DNA from: Candidatus Methanomicula labiotermitis
GTDB lineage: Archaea > Thermoplasmatota > Thermoplasmata > Methanomassiliicoccales > Methanomethylophilaceae
Assembly (NCBI GenBank): GCA_009780575.1
Contig: WQZU01000002.1
Coordinates: 1 to 64,000 of the forward strand
Direction: 5' to 3'
DNA: 64,000 nucleotides
Position 1 is the first letter of the stretch. Every line of letters begins with the position of its first letter. Shown here piece after piece: positions 26,344 to 35,200 of this stretch. Position numbers and translations under genes: made by a program. The notes under the pieces were generated by a model that was given only the letters and a program-made list of their open reading frames with translations, did not search any database and had not been told where the DNA came from.

Positions 26344-27342
26344 TCATTCCGTTTTGTTCACCATTGAGGACAGAAGTTCCTTCACTTCGATCTCCTCTTC
26401 CGACAGTTCGTTATTCTCTTTCGTTGAATAGTTTTCCCAAAGGAATACGAAATAATCATGGAATCCCGCAACCGCAACATCCCAATCCTGATCGGACGAG
26501 GTCATCCCGAGATCGGGATAACTGAGTTTCCAGGTTCTGTTCCCCGCATCGTAAGAAACGTTTGCTTCCAGCGGTTTTGAGAGAAGTATGTCACGTTCCG
26601 CGGATATGATGCGGGTGAACGGTCTTTTGTCAAACGGTTCCAGTGAAACGATGTCCGAGATCTCCGACAACCTTCCGTTTTCTGCGTATCTGAGCGTCCC
26701 TTTCACCAGAACGGCGCGGTTCACATATTTTGCGGCGTGATCTTCAATCTCTTTTGAATTCAGTGATATTTTGACCCTTTCCTCGCCCACGAGGAATCCG
26801 TACATCGGAACGTTCCTTTTCGTTTGAACACTGTTCAATATGCCGACAACGTTCCCGTGCGATGTTCCGCTCCTCTCGAGGAACGCCTGTGCTTTGTTCA
26901 TGTCAATAGGCGCGAACGTTCCTTTCTTTTCGTTGTGCTCGAACTGCAGTGTGTATCCTTCGTCAGCGGACAGACATCTTGAAAGCTGCATAAGATCGTA
27001 AAGTATCACGGACCTGTAGACCGGATCACTGAACGCGTCTTCCATCCAGTATGTTCCGGCGCCGGTGTTCTCCAGAACCGCTGTGAGTAAAGAAGCGGTC
27101 TTGTTCACAAGCTCGCTCCTTTCCTTCTCAGCGCCGAAAGATATGCCGCCGTCGGGATCTATGTACAGTGTGAACCTTTTCACGAAAGCGCTGGACGGCC
27201 GGCCGTATGATCCGAATTCTTCGGATATGAAGGATTCGCCTATATGTGTCAGCAGCAACTGAATGCTTCTCATTACATCGGACGCAACGGTCACGGGAAT
27301 CCGTTCATCCTCTCCTTCCGATCTTACGGTTATGCTGAGCAT
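26344..27342 (-). CDS. hypothetical protein upstream of rnp4
   Basis: A 332-residue soluble protein that I do not recognise. It has no signal peptide, membrane helix, Cys motif or nucleotide-binding motif. A central part (about 165-230, GNVVGILNSVQTKRNVPMYG ... RAVLVKGTLRYAENGRLSEI) looks like small beta-barrel or OB-like strands. It ends 28 bases before rnp4 and could head that RNA-processing operon, which is the only hint at a role. Confidence 0.8.
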   Translation of the reverse strand: MLSITVRSEGEDERIPVTVASDVMRSIQLLLTHIGESFISEEFGSYGRPSSAFVKRFTLYIDPDGGISFGAEKERSELVNKTASLLTAVLENTGAGTYWMEDAFSDPVYRSVILYDLMQLSRCLSADEGYTLQFEHNEKKGTFAPIDMNKAQAFLERSGTSHGNVVGILNSVQTKRNVPMYGFLVGEERVKISLNSKEIEDHAAKYVNRAVLVKGTLRYAENGRLSEISDIVSLEPFDKRPFTRIISAERDILLSKPLEANVSYDAGNRTWKLSYPDLGMTSSDQDWDVAVAGFHDYFVFLWENYSTKENNELSEEEIEVKELLSSMVNKTE

Positions 27343-27499
27343 TTCATATCACTTTATTCCGATTCTATAACGCGAACGTAATATTTTAAACTCCTCAGTC
27401 TGTTATGCAATGTTCGCATAATGATGTACGAAGAATGAGATATTTTCTCCGTTGTCTCAATGATCCGCGGGTCTTTCGGGAGCGGTGAAGCAAGAGTCC

Positions 27500-27507
27500 T
27501 TATATAT
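27500..27507 (+). promoter_or_regulatory. TATA box of the uL16 operon
   Basis: TTATATAT at 27500-27507 in a 212-base divergent gap predicts transcription near 27530 and a leader of about 25 nt; GGTGATA at 27544-27550 is the ribosome-binding site for the ATG at 27555. Confidence 0.6.
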
Positions 27508-27554
27508 GTCTTTAGGATTGTCTGCTTTCATCAGACTATCATCGGTGATAATAT

Positions 27555-28073
27555 ATGGCAAGGAAGCCCGCAGTGATGTACAGACAGGTCAAAGGTCAGG
27601 CATTTACCCGCAGAAAGTATATGGGTGGTGTTCCGAACAACAGGATCTCACAATATGATATGGGAAGCTCATCTTTGGAATTCCCGATGACTATCACGCT
27701 CAAAGTGGAGAACCGCGTACAGGTCCGGCACACGGCATTGGAAGCGGGCCGCGTTGCCGCCAACAAGATAATGAGCAAGAAAGCAGGCGTTGCGAACTAT
27801 CACCTGAGAGTAAGAGCATATCCTCACATAGTTTTGAGAGAGAACAAACTGGCGACCGGAGCGGGTGCGGACCGTGTATCATCGGGCATGAGAGGCGCTT
27901 TCGGTAAGAACGTCGGCACGGCGGCAAGGATGGAGCACGGTCAGCCGATAATGACGATAAGATGCGGACCGGCTCATTTCGCTCTTGCCAAAGAAGCGTT
28001 ATGGAAAGCGTCCATGAAATACCCGACCCCGTGTTACATAGACATTGAACAGGGCAAAGAACTGATAGCGTAA
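27555..28073 (+). CDS. rpl10e: 50S ribosomal protein uL16 (archaeal L10e)
   Basis: A 172-residue archaeal uL16/L10e of normal length, placed near the peptidyl-transferase centre of the large subunit. It begins MARKPAVMYRQVKGQAFTRR and contains the family segments LRVRAYPHIVLRENK and GMRGAFGKNVGTAAR. dph2 follows 2 bases after the stop, so the two genes are co-transcribed. Confidence 0.97.
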   Translation: MARKPAVMYRQVKGQAFTRRKYMGGVPNNRISQYDMGSSSLEFPMTITLKVENRVQVRHTALEAGRVAANKIMSKKAGVANYHLRVRAYPHIVLRENKLATGAGADRVSSGMRGAFGKNVGTAARMEHGQPIMTIRCGPAHFALAKEALWKASMKYPTPCYIDIEQGKELIA

Positions 28074-28075
28074 GC

Positions 28076-29077
28076 ATGTTCGATCTGCGCCTTGATCATG
28101 TGACGGAATGGATACGCGAAAAGAAACTTTCATCGGTAGCGGTCCAGCTTCCGGAAGGATTGAAGATAAGGGCAACGGAGATCGCCGATCACATTGTTTC
28201 TAATGGCGCAAACGTCACCATAATCGGAGATCCCTGCTACGGCGCTTGCGATATTTACGCTGATCACGGAAAGATATCCGACGGCCTTATACACTTCGGA
28301 CATTCACCGATCCCGGAGATGCCGGTGAACGGGAACGTACTTTTCATCGAAGTCTTTGCAGACCTCAGAGACAGCGGAAACATCACGGAAGGAATAAGGA
28401 AGATCGCACATTCGCTCCCTGAAAATATAGGATTACTGGCAACCGTTCAGTACATAGACGCCATCGACATAATAAAGAATGTTCTGGAAAGCCTCGGGAA
28501 AAAGGTTCTCATCGGAAAAGGAGATAAGCGCATCAAATACGATGGACAGGTGATCGGCTGTAACTGCAGCGCCGCGGAATCCGTGATGAATGAAGCGGAT
28601 TGTTTCCTCTACATAGGCGAAGGTGACTTCCATCCGCTGGCGGCGGCCTTCGGCGTTGGAAAGGAGATCAAGGTTTTCAACCCGCTGAACTGTGAATTAC
28701 GATCGGTGGACGATGTACGCGACCGCATACTAAGAAAAAGATTCGCGGCAACGGAGAAAGCAAAGGATGCCGATTCATTTCTTGTTATAGTTTCTTCGAA
28801 AACAGGACAGAGAAGGGACGCTATTGCCAATGACATTATGCAAAAGATCACATCGGCCGGTAAAAAAGCTTACAAAGTGATAATGAATGAGATAACGCCC
28901 GACTCTCTGCTTCCGTACAGGGTAGATGCGTACGTGAACACTGCATGCCCGAGACTGGCCATGGATGATTCCGCAAGATACGGTAAACCGATACTTACGC
29001 CTCAGGAAGCAGAGATCGCGATCGGCCTCCGCAACTGGAATGATTACGAATTCGATGTTATACGCAGCGAATTATGA
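28076..29077 (+). CDS. dph2: diphthamide biosynthesis enzyme Dph2
   Basis: A 333-residue archaeal Dph2, the [4Fe-4S] enzyme that uses SAM to transfer 3-amino-3-carboxypropyl to a histidine of elongation factor 2. Cluster ligand candidates are one Cys in each domain: Cys58 in GDPCYGACD, Cys162 or 164 in GCNCSAAES, and Cys291 in NTACPRLAMDD. It is directly behind the uL16 gene, so two translation-related genes share an operon. Confidence 0.95.
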   Translation: MFDLRLDHVTEWIREKKLSSVAVQLPEGLKIRATEIADHIVSNGANVTIIGDPCYGACDIYADHGKISDGLIHFGHSPIPEMPVNGNVLFIEVFADLRDSGNITEGIRKIAHSLPENIGLLATVQYIDAIDIIKNVLESLGKKVLIGKGDKRIKYDGQVIGCNCSAAESVMNEADCFLYIGEGDFHPLAAAFGVGKEIKVFNPLNCELRSVDDVRDRILRKRFAATEKAKDADSFLVIVSSKTGQRRDAIANDIMQKITSAGKKAYKVIMNEITPDSLLPYRVDAYVNTACPRLAMDDSARYGKPILTPQEAEIAIGLRNWNDYEFDVIRSEL

Positions 29078-29146
29078 TGCAACTTATCTGATGATGTAAC
29101 ATCATTTGAACTAAAGTTAAAAGCAACAGCGGCATACGGTTCTTCC

Positions 29147-29881
29147 ATGTTCACTTACGACAGCCTTTTGAAGGATATACCAAAAGGCGTCACCGTCGGA
29201 ATAGGAAAGGGCTCGAACCACGGATACGTGGAGAAGAGCGCATCCGCCTTCGGGAACGTGTCGATATACGACGATCCCGTTGATTTGATCAGCGATCTGA
29301 AGAACGGCGCCATAGACGCGGCCGTACGCGGCGATATGCCGTCATCCGTACTTTTGCCGCTTATGAAAGAGACATTCGAATTATCGGAAATTCAGCGGAC
29401 GGTTCTCCTTGAACCGGTCGGGAGGAAAATGATATTCGTTGCGCCGGCGGGTATCGATGAAGGCCGGACCGTACATCAGAAATACATGCTGGCAATAAAG
29501 AATATTGAACTGATGAAACGCATCGGAATGGGAGAAAGGATAGCGGTAATGTCCGGCGGAAGGGAAGATGACAGAGGAAGGGATCAGACTGTTGACAGGA
29601 CAATGGATGACGCCGCCGAGCTTACCGAATTACTGAGATCGAAGGGATATGACGCCTACGACGCCGGTATACTGATAGAATCGGCCGCGGATTATGCCGA
29701 CCTGATCATCGCACCGGACGGCATATCCGGGAACATAATATTCAGGACATTGCATTTTTTAGGCAACGCAAAAGCATTGGGTGCGCCTGTGATAAATATG
29801 AATAAGGTGTTCGTAGACACGTCAAGGGTAAAAACAGATTATCGGGATTCGATAGCTCTTGCGATGAAACTCACAAGGTGA
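29147..29881 (+). CDS. mtxX: MtxX / methanogenesis marker protein 4
   Basis: A 244-residue protein resembling MtxX (methanogenesis marker 4), a family found in methanogens and related to phosphate acetyl/butyryltransferases; its biochemical role is unknown. Typical segments are GKGSNHGYVEKSA at the N-terminus and APDGISGNIIFRTLHFLG near the C-terminus. An AT-rich AGTTAAAA element at about 29115-29122 gives the spacing of a leaderless start at 29147. The queD start lies 6 bases after its stop. Its presence is the main sequence hint that the host is a methanogen. Confidence 0.8.
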   Translation: MFTYDSLLKDIPKGVTVGIGKGSNHGYVEKSASAFGNVSIYDDPVDLISDLKNGAIDAAVRGDMPSSVLLPLMKETFELSEIQRTVLLEPVGRKMIFVAPAGIDEGRTVHQKYMLAIKNIELMKRIGMGERIAVMSGGREDDRGRDQTVDRTMDDAAELTELLRSKGYDAYDAGILIESAADYADLIIAPDGISGNIIFRTLHFLGNAKALGAPVINMNKVFVDTSRVKTDYRDSIALAMKLTR

Positions 29882-29886
29882 AACAA

Positions 29887-30360
29887 ATGATCATAGAGAT
29901 CGACGGCGCACATTCGGGCATACGGTTTTCGGCTTGCCATTTCATTCCGGGTCATGAGAAATGCTCAAGGCTGCACGGTCATTCGTACATAGTCCGCGCA
30001 CGCCTCGAAGGAGAGATCGGCGCAACGGGAATGGTAATGGATTTCGTTGACATAAAAAAAGCGCTGAAGGCCGCGGCGGAGGAGATGGACCATAAGACGC
30101 TGCTGCCGAGAAACACTGAAAACGTTAGCGTGACCGAGTCAGCTAAAGAGGTTGAAGTAATGACGTGCGGCAAACGCTACGTTTTTCCTAAAGAGGATGT
30201 TCTGATATTGGACATCGATATAACGACGGCGGAAGAGATGAGCAAACTGATCGCGAAGAAATTATTGTCAGCGGTGGTCTTCCCTAAGAACGTGAAAAAA
30301 CTGTGGATAGGTCTGGACGAGGAGAGAGGACAGACCGCCTGGTATTCGGAATCACTGTGA
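29887..30360 (+). CDS. queD: 6-pyruvoyl-tetrahydropterin synthase family (QueD-like)
   Basis: A 157-residue T-fold enzyme making 6-carboxy-tetrahydropterin in the 7-deazaguanine pathway. Zinc ligands His18, His30 and His32 (ACHF and LHGHSY) and the nucleophile candidate Cys26 in HEKCSRLHGH are present. The ATG at 29887 follows AAGGTGA, preferred over the GTG overlapping the mtxX stop. It is the first of a queD-queC-queE set whose product preQ0 leads to archaeosine in tRNA. Confidence 0.92.
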   Translation: MIIEIDGAHSGIRFSACHFIPGHEKCSRLHGHSYIVRARLEGEIGATGMVMDFVDIKKALKAAAEEMDHKTLLPRNTENVSVTESAKEVEVMTCGKRYVFPKEDVLILDIDITTAEEMSKLIAKKLLSAVVFPKNVKKLWIGLDEERGQTAWYSESL

Positions 30361-30376
30361 TACGGAGCGTCCGAAG

Positions 30377-31042
30377 ATGCCGAAAGCCGTTGTTCTTTTA
30401 TCCGGAGGGTTAGATTCAACAGTGACGCTGGCTCATTCATTGAACGACGGAAATGAAACGGTTGCGCTGACTTTCGAATACGGTCAAAGACACTCGCGTG
30501 AACTGGATTCGGCGAAGGCGGCGGCCGAGTATTACAATTTAAAACATATAATAGTGAATATGGACATGTCATCGTTCCGCTCTTCTCTTATAGGTGATTC
30601 GAACAACATCGAAAAGGACAGGAAGAACATAGGCAATGACATTCCGGACACATATGTTCCTGCAAGGAACATCATAATGATGAGCATTGCCGCAGGCATC
30701 TGCGAATCGATCGACGCGGACATGATATACATAGGCGCCAACACGGTCGATTACTCTGGTTATCCGGACTGCAGGAAAGAGTTCTTCACCGCTTTCGAAG
30801 AAATGCTCTCGAAAGGAACAAAAGCCGGCGCTGAAGGACATCCGATAAGAATAGTGACACCTATCCTCAATTTATCGAAGGCGGAGATAATCAGATCCGG
30901 AAAGACGTTGGGCGCGCCGCTGCATCTCACATGGTCCTGCTACTCCGGCGGAAAGAAAGCGTGCGGTCATTGTGATTCTTGTCTGATAAGATCAAAAGGA
31001 TTTGAGGACGCCGGATACGAAGATGAGGTCGAATACCGATGA
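30377..31042 (+). CDS. queC: 7-cyano-7-deazaguanine (preQ0) synthase
   Basis: A 221-residue QueC, which converts 7-carboxy-7-deazaguanine to preQ0 with ATP and ammonia. The PP-loop SGGLDST is at residues 9-15, and the C-terminal zinc site is visible as CYSGGKKACGHCDSC. The 3' end overlaps the queE start by 4 bases (ATGA), so translation of the two is coupled. Confidence 0.96.
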   Translation: MPKAVVLLSGGLDSTVTLAHSLNDGNETVALTFEYGQRHSRELDSAKAAAEYYNLKHIIVNMDMSSFRSSLIGDSNNIEKDRKNIGNDIPDTYVPARNIIMMSIAAGICESIDADMIYIGANTVDYSGYPDCRKEFFTAFEEMLSKGTKAGAEGHPIRIVTPILNLSKAEIIRSGKTLGAPLHLTWSCYSGGKKACGHCDSCLIRSKGFEDAGYEDEVEYR

Positions 31043-31662
31043 AAATATGCGAGATGTTCCGTTCCGTTCAGGGAGAAGGGATAACAATGGGTTCCGTGAC
31101 GTTCTTCATACGAACGGCCGGATGCAATCTCTCGTGTTCGTGGTGTGACACGAAATATTCTCACAAAGGCGGCGAGGAGCTTTCCGTCCGCGAGATCACG
31201 GAAAGAACGAAAGATGATAGGAACATATGCATCACCGGCGGCGAACCGCTGCTTCAGGACGACGTATACGATCTTATGGATGCATTGCTCAAAGAAGGGA
31301 AGAAGATCGTTCTGGAAACGAACGGTTCCGTTGACATATCCGGAGTTCCGGCGAGTAAGGACCTAATAATAAGCATGGACATCAAATGCCCGTCGTCCGG
31401 TATGGACGGTAAGATGCTGAAATCGAACATCAGATACATGAAAAGCACGGATCAGCTGAAGTTCGTGATCGCCGACCGCTCGGACATGGAATATGCGGGA
31501 TCATTCATCTCATCGCATGAAACCGAATGCAATATCATCCTCAGTCCGGTCGGCGGCACGGACATAAGATCGCTTGCGGAAGAAGCCGTCGAGAGAAAAA
31601 TGAATGTCAGAGTTCTTCCGCAGCTGCATAAAATGATCTGGGGAAATAAGAGGGCGGTCTGA
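31039..31662 (+). CDS. queE: 7-carboxy-7-deazaguanine synthase (radical SAM)
   Basis: A 207-residue QueE, which rearranges 6-carboxy-tetrahydropterin to 7-carboxy-7-deazaguanine. The radical SAM motif Cys29-x3-Cys33-x2-Cys36 (GCNLSCSWCD) and the glycine motif TGGEPLL are present, and the N-terminus MKICEMFRSVQGEG is typical. Together with queC and queD it completes the preQ0 branch; the tRNA-guanine transglycosylase is not in the window. Confidence 0.95.
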   Translation: MKICEMFRSVQGEGITMGSVTFFIRTAGCNLSCSWCDTKYSHKGGEELSVREITERTKDDRNICITGGEPLLQDDVYDLMDALLKEGKKIVLETNGSVDISGVPASKDLIISMDIKCPSSGMDGKMLKSNIRYMKSTDQLKFVIADRSDMEYAGSFISSHETECNIILSPVGGTDIRSLAEEAVERKMNVRVLPQLHKMIWGNKRAV

Positions 31663-32227
31663 CGCAGACTCCGAGCGTCCGTCGTCCGTATTCAGCACTA
31701 TGTAAGATTGGACCTACCAAAAAATAGGTTTGAATACAAAATGAAATTTGCCGCAAGACGGGTTTCAGTGCAAAATGAGGCCGTTCGGAAGATGAGTTCA
31801 CATACGGGATGAGGCTGGATGTAAGATATGACCGGGCAAATATGAAGCCGGATGCAATATAAAATCCGATAAAATATGGAGTCGGAGACAATTCGAGACC
31901 GAACGCAGAATACAGTCTGGATATTGTAAAACAGACAGTTATTTGGGATTTGATCTGCCGCCGGGTTTTTTTCAGCGCATTTACGGCATATATTTATATA
32001 TCTTCAACCATAAATCTGTGTAATCTTCTGTTGTTACGGACCGTCGGCCGCGAATAATGTCCGTTGATCTTCGTCGCTCTTTATTGAACCTAATATCTTA
32101 AATATATTGAATATACTATTTTATTTAAATATATTTTTACAATGCTGGTTTCAAAAATTCACTTCTACCTTTATTTACGTTATTTTGTATCCCGTGAAAG
32201 GAGTTTGAATTAATACAGGTGTTTAAG
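31663..32227. other. gene-free stretch with degenerate ~18-nt periodic repeat and promoter
   Basis: Between 31768 and 31925 about nine short segments of 14-20 bases follow a common pattern (ATGA, then G, then CCGGATGCAAT-like), for example ATGAGGCTGGATGTAAGAT, ATGAAGCCGGATGCAATA and ATGGAGTCGGAGACAAT. The units are too diverged to call a CRISPR or exact tandem repeat. From 32090 the sequence is very AT-rich with several TATA-like runs (TTTAAATATATTT at 32124-32136). AGGTG six bases before ATG 32228 is the ribosome-binding site of the giant surface protein. Confidence 0.45.
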
Positions 32228-35200
32228 ATGCAAAGTAAAGCATGGAAACTAAAAGTATGTTCAACAATGATATTCGCGGCGATGCTGGTTTCAGCAGCGT
32301 TTGTCGTATCATTCGCGGACAGAGCAGAATATGAGACGGAATCTGATTTTGAAAACAGTGACAGTATCTATTCTCTTATGCAGAGCCTAACTCAACAGCT
32401 ACAAAACAGTGGTGAACATAGCATAATATGGCTCGCTCACCCCGGATCATGGCCCGGATCCGCAATGGAGGCTTTTGAAGGTGTACCTTTAAATGCTACG
32501 GGCGCGGATCTGTTCCCTGCTGTTGATCCTGTTCTACCAGGATATGAACTCGTCGGATGGCAGCTCGCGTGGTTTACCGATGAAGGTACAATACTCGGCG
32601 CGGAAGTACTTCCGACAGATGTTTTCAGTGATCTTCTGGCAGGAGAAAGCATATTAGTTCATATGCAGGCCATGTGGAAAGCACATGAGTACACAGTGTA
32701 CTGGGACAACGGACACGCAGACGCGGCTTGGCCCACAGGACAGGCAACGAGCGCAACGGTGACGTGGAATGAGACGGTTCTGCCCGACCAGAACCCGACA
32801 CGTGCAGGATATGCACTCGTCGCATGGGAGCTTTCTTACATTGACAATCAGGCAGTCCCGGCCGTAACGGTAGCGGCAACTACTACCTTCGGCACTTTGG
32901 CACAGGATGACAGCGTAACGTCGATCTCACTGACCGCTATCTGGTTGCCGCAGTATACGGTGACATTTGACTCCGCAGGAGGATCTCCTGTAGCTTCACA
33001 GACGATCACCAGCGGACAGACGGCGACAGAGCCGCCGGTCCCGGTGCTGTTAGGCAGCACGTTCATGGGATGGACCTACCTCGGTGCTCCCTTTAGCTTC
33101 ACGACCCCGATAACCGGTGACATGACACTCGTTGCGACATGGGCTGCGAACATATACACCGTGCACTGGGAGACCGGACACGCAGACGCGGTCTGGCCCA
33201 CAGGACAGGCACCGAACGCAACAGTGGCGTGGAATGACACGGTGCTGCCCGCTCAGGACCCGGTCCGCACAGGCTGGACGCTCACATGGCTACTCACCAA
33301 TGACGGCGCTCAGACCGTTACCGGACCGGCCGTAACGGCAACCGCCGTATTCAGCGGACTGGCGGCGAGCGATGCTGTGCCGTCGATCACTCTGACCGCA
33401 CAGTGGGTCGCGAACACATACACCGTGAACTGGGAACTCGGAGCGACCGGAGCGGCATGGACGGCCGGTTTCAACCCGATCAAAGAAAACGTGGTGTGGA
33501 ATGACGCAAACCTGTTGCCCGGTGTGGCACCGACCTACACAGGACACTTACTCTCAGGATGGATACTTGTCCATGACGGCGTTCAGACCGTTTCCGGACC
33601 GGCCGTAACGGCAACCACCTTATTCAGCGAACTGGCGGCGAACGACGGCGTGGCCGGCATAACGCTGGAGGCCGTATGGGTGGCAGAGCGCATAGTCAGC
33701 TTCTACTCTGACGGTGTACTGCATGATACACAGAGAGTACCGCACGGTTCTACTGTAAACGCTCCGACAACTCTCCCTGTCAAGACAGGATACCAGTTCG
33801 TTGCGTGGACGTATCAGGGTGCAGCGTTTGACTTCAGCACTCCGATCCTCGCCGACAAGACGCTCTATGCTGACTGGGCGAAATTGTATACCGTCCAATG
33901 GAACATACCCGGCGCGTCATGGCCTGCAGGACAGGCTGCGTCCGCCTTGGTACTGTGGAATGACGCGGTTCTGCCTGCTCAGGACCCGGTCCGCACAGGC
34001 TGGACACTCACCGGATGGATACTTGTCCATGACGGCGTTCAGACCGTTTCCGGACCGGCCGTAACGGCAACCACCTTATTCAGCGAACTGGCGGCGAACG
34101 ATACTGTGGATTCGATCATTCTGACCGCACAGTGGGTCGCGAACACATACACCGTGAACTGGAACACCGGACACGCAGACGCGGTCTGGCCCACGGGACA
34201 GGCAGCGAACGCAACGGTGACGTGGGCTGACACGGTATTGCCCGCTGAGAACCCGACCCGCACAGGCTGGACGCTCACCGGATGGAACGTGACGTTCAAC
34301 GGTGTAGCAGTGGTCAACATACCGATGACCTCAGGACAGACATTCGGACAGCTGGCGGCGAACGACGGCGTACCGCTGATCGAGCTGACCGCACAGTGGG
34401 CTGAGGTCACATACACCGTGAACTGGAACACCGGACACGCAGACGCGGTCTGGCCCACGGGACAGTCTTCAAGCGACACGGTGACATGGGTCGACACAGT
34501 GTTACCGACTCAGAACCCGACCCGCACAGGCTGGACGCTCACCGGATGGAACGTGACGTTCGATGGTGTAACCGCAGTCAACATACCGGTGACCGCAGGA
34601 CAGACATTCGGCGACCTGGCAGCGAACGATGGTGTAACGTTGATCACTCTGACCGCACAGTGGGTCGCGAACATATACACCGTGAACTGGAACGCCGGGC
34701 ACGCAGACGCGGTCTGGCCCGCAGGACAGTCTTCAAGCGAGACGGTGACGTGGGCTGACACGGTATTGCCTGCTGAGAACCCGACCCGCACAGGCTGGAC
34801 GCTCACCGGATGGAACCTGACGTTCGATGGTGTAACCGCAGTCAACATACCAGTGACCGCAGTACAGACATTCGGCCAGCTGGCGGCGAACGATGCAGTG
34901 GTGTCGATCACTCTGACCGCACAGTGGGAGATCAACGTGTATGAGGTCAGATTCTACTCTGACTCCGTATTGCACGCAACACAATCCGTAGAGCACGGCG
35001 ACCTCGCAACGGTTCCGACGGCTCCGGTCAAGACCGGATACGCATTCACAGGCTGGTTCCTCGGTACTGTGCCGTTCGTATTCACCACTCCGATAACTGA
35101 GGACAAAATACTCAATGCCGGATGGGATGCGATTGCGTACACAGTGTACTGGGACAGCGGACATGCGGATGCAGTGTGGCCCGCAGGACAGGCAACGAGC

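Noticed and set aside
32151-32295. Short direct repeat ATGCTGGTTTCA before and within the giant surface-protein gene
   Set aside because: Only 12 bases, in AT-rich DNA and a signal-peptide region; chance is likely.
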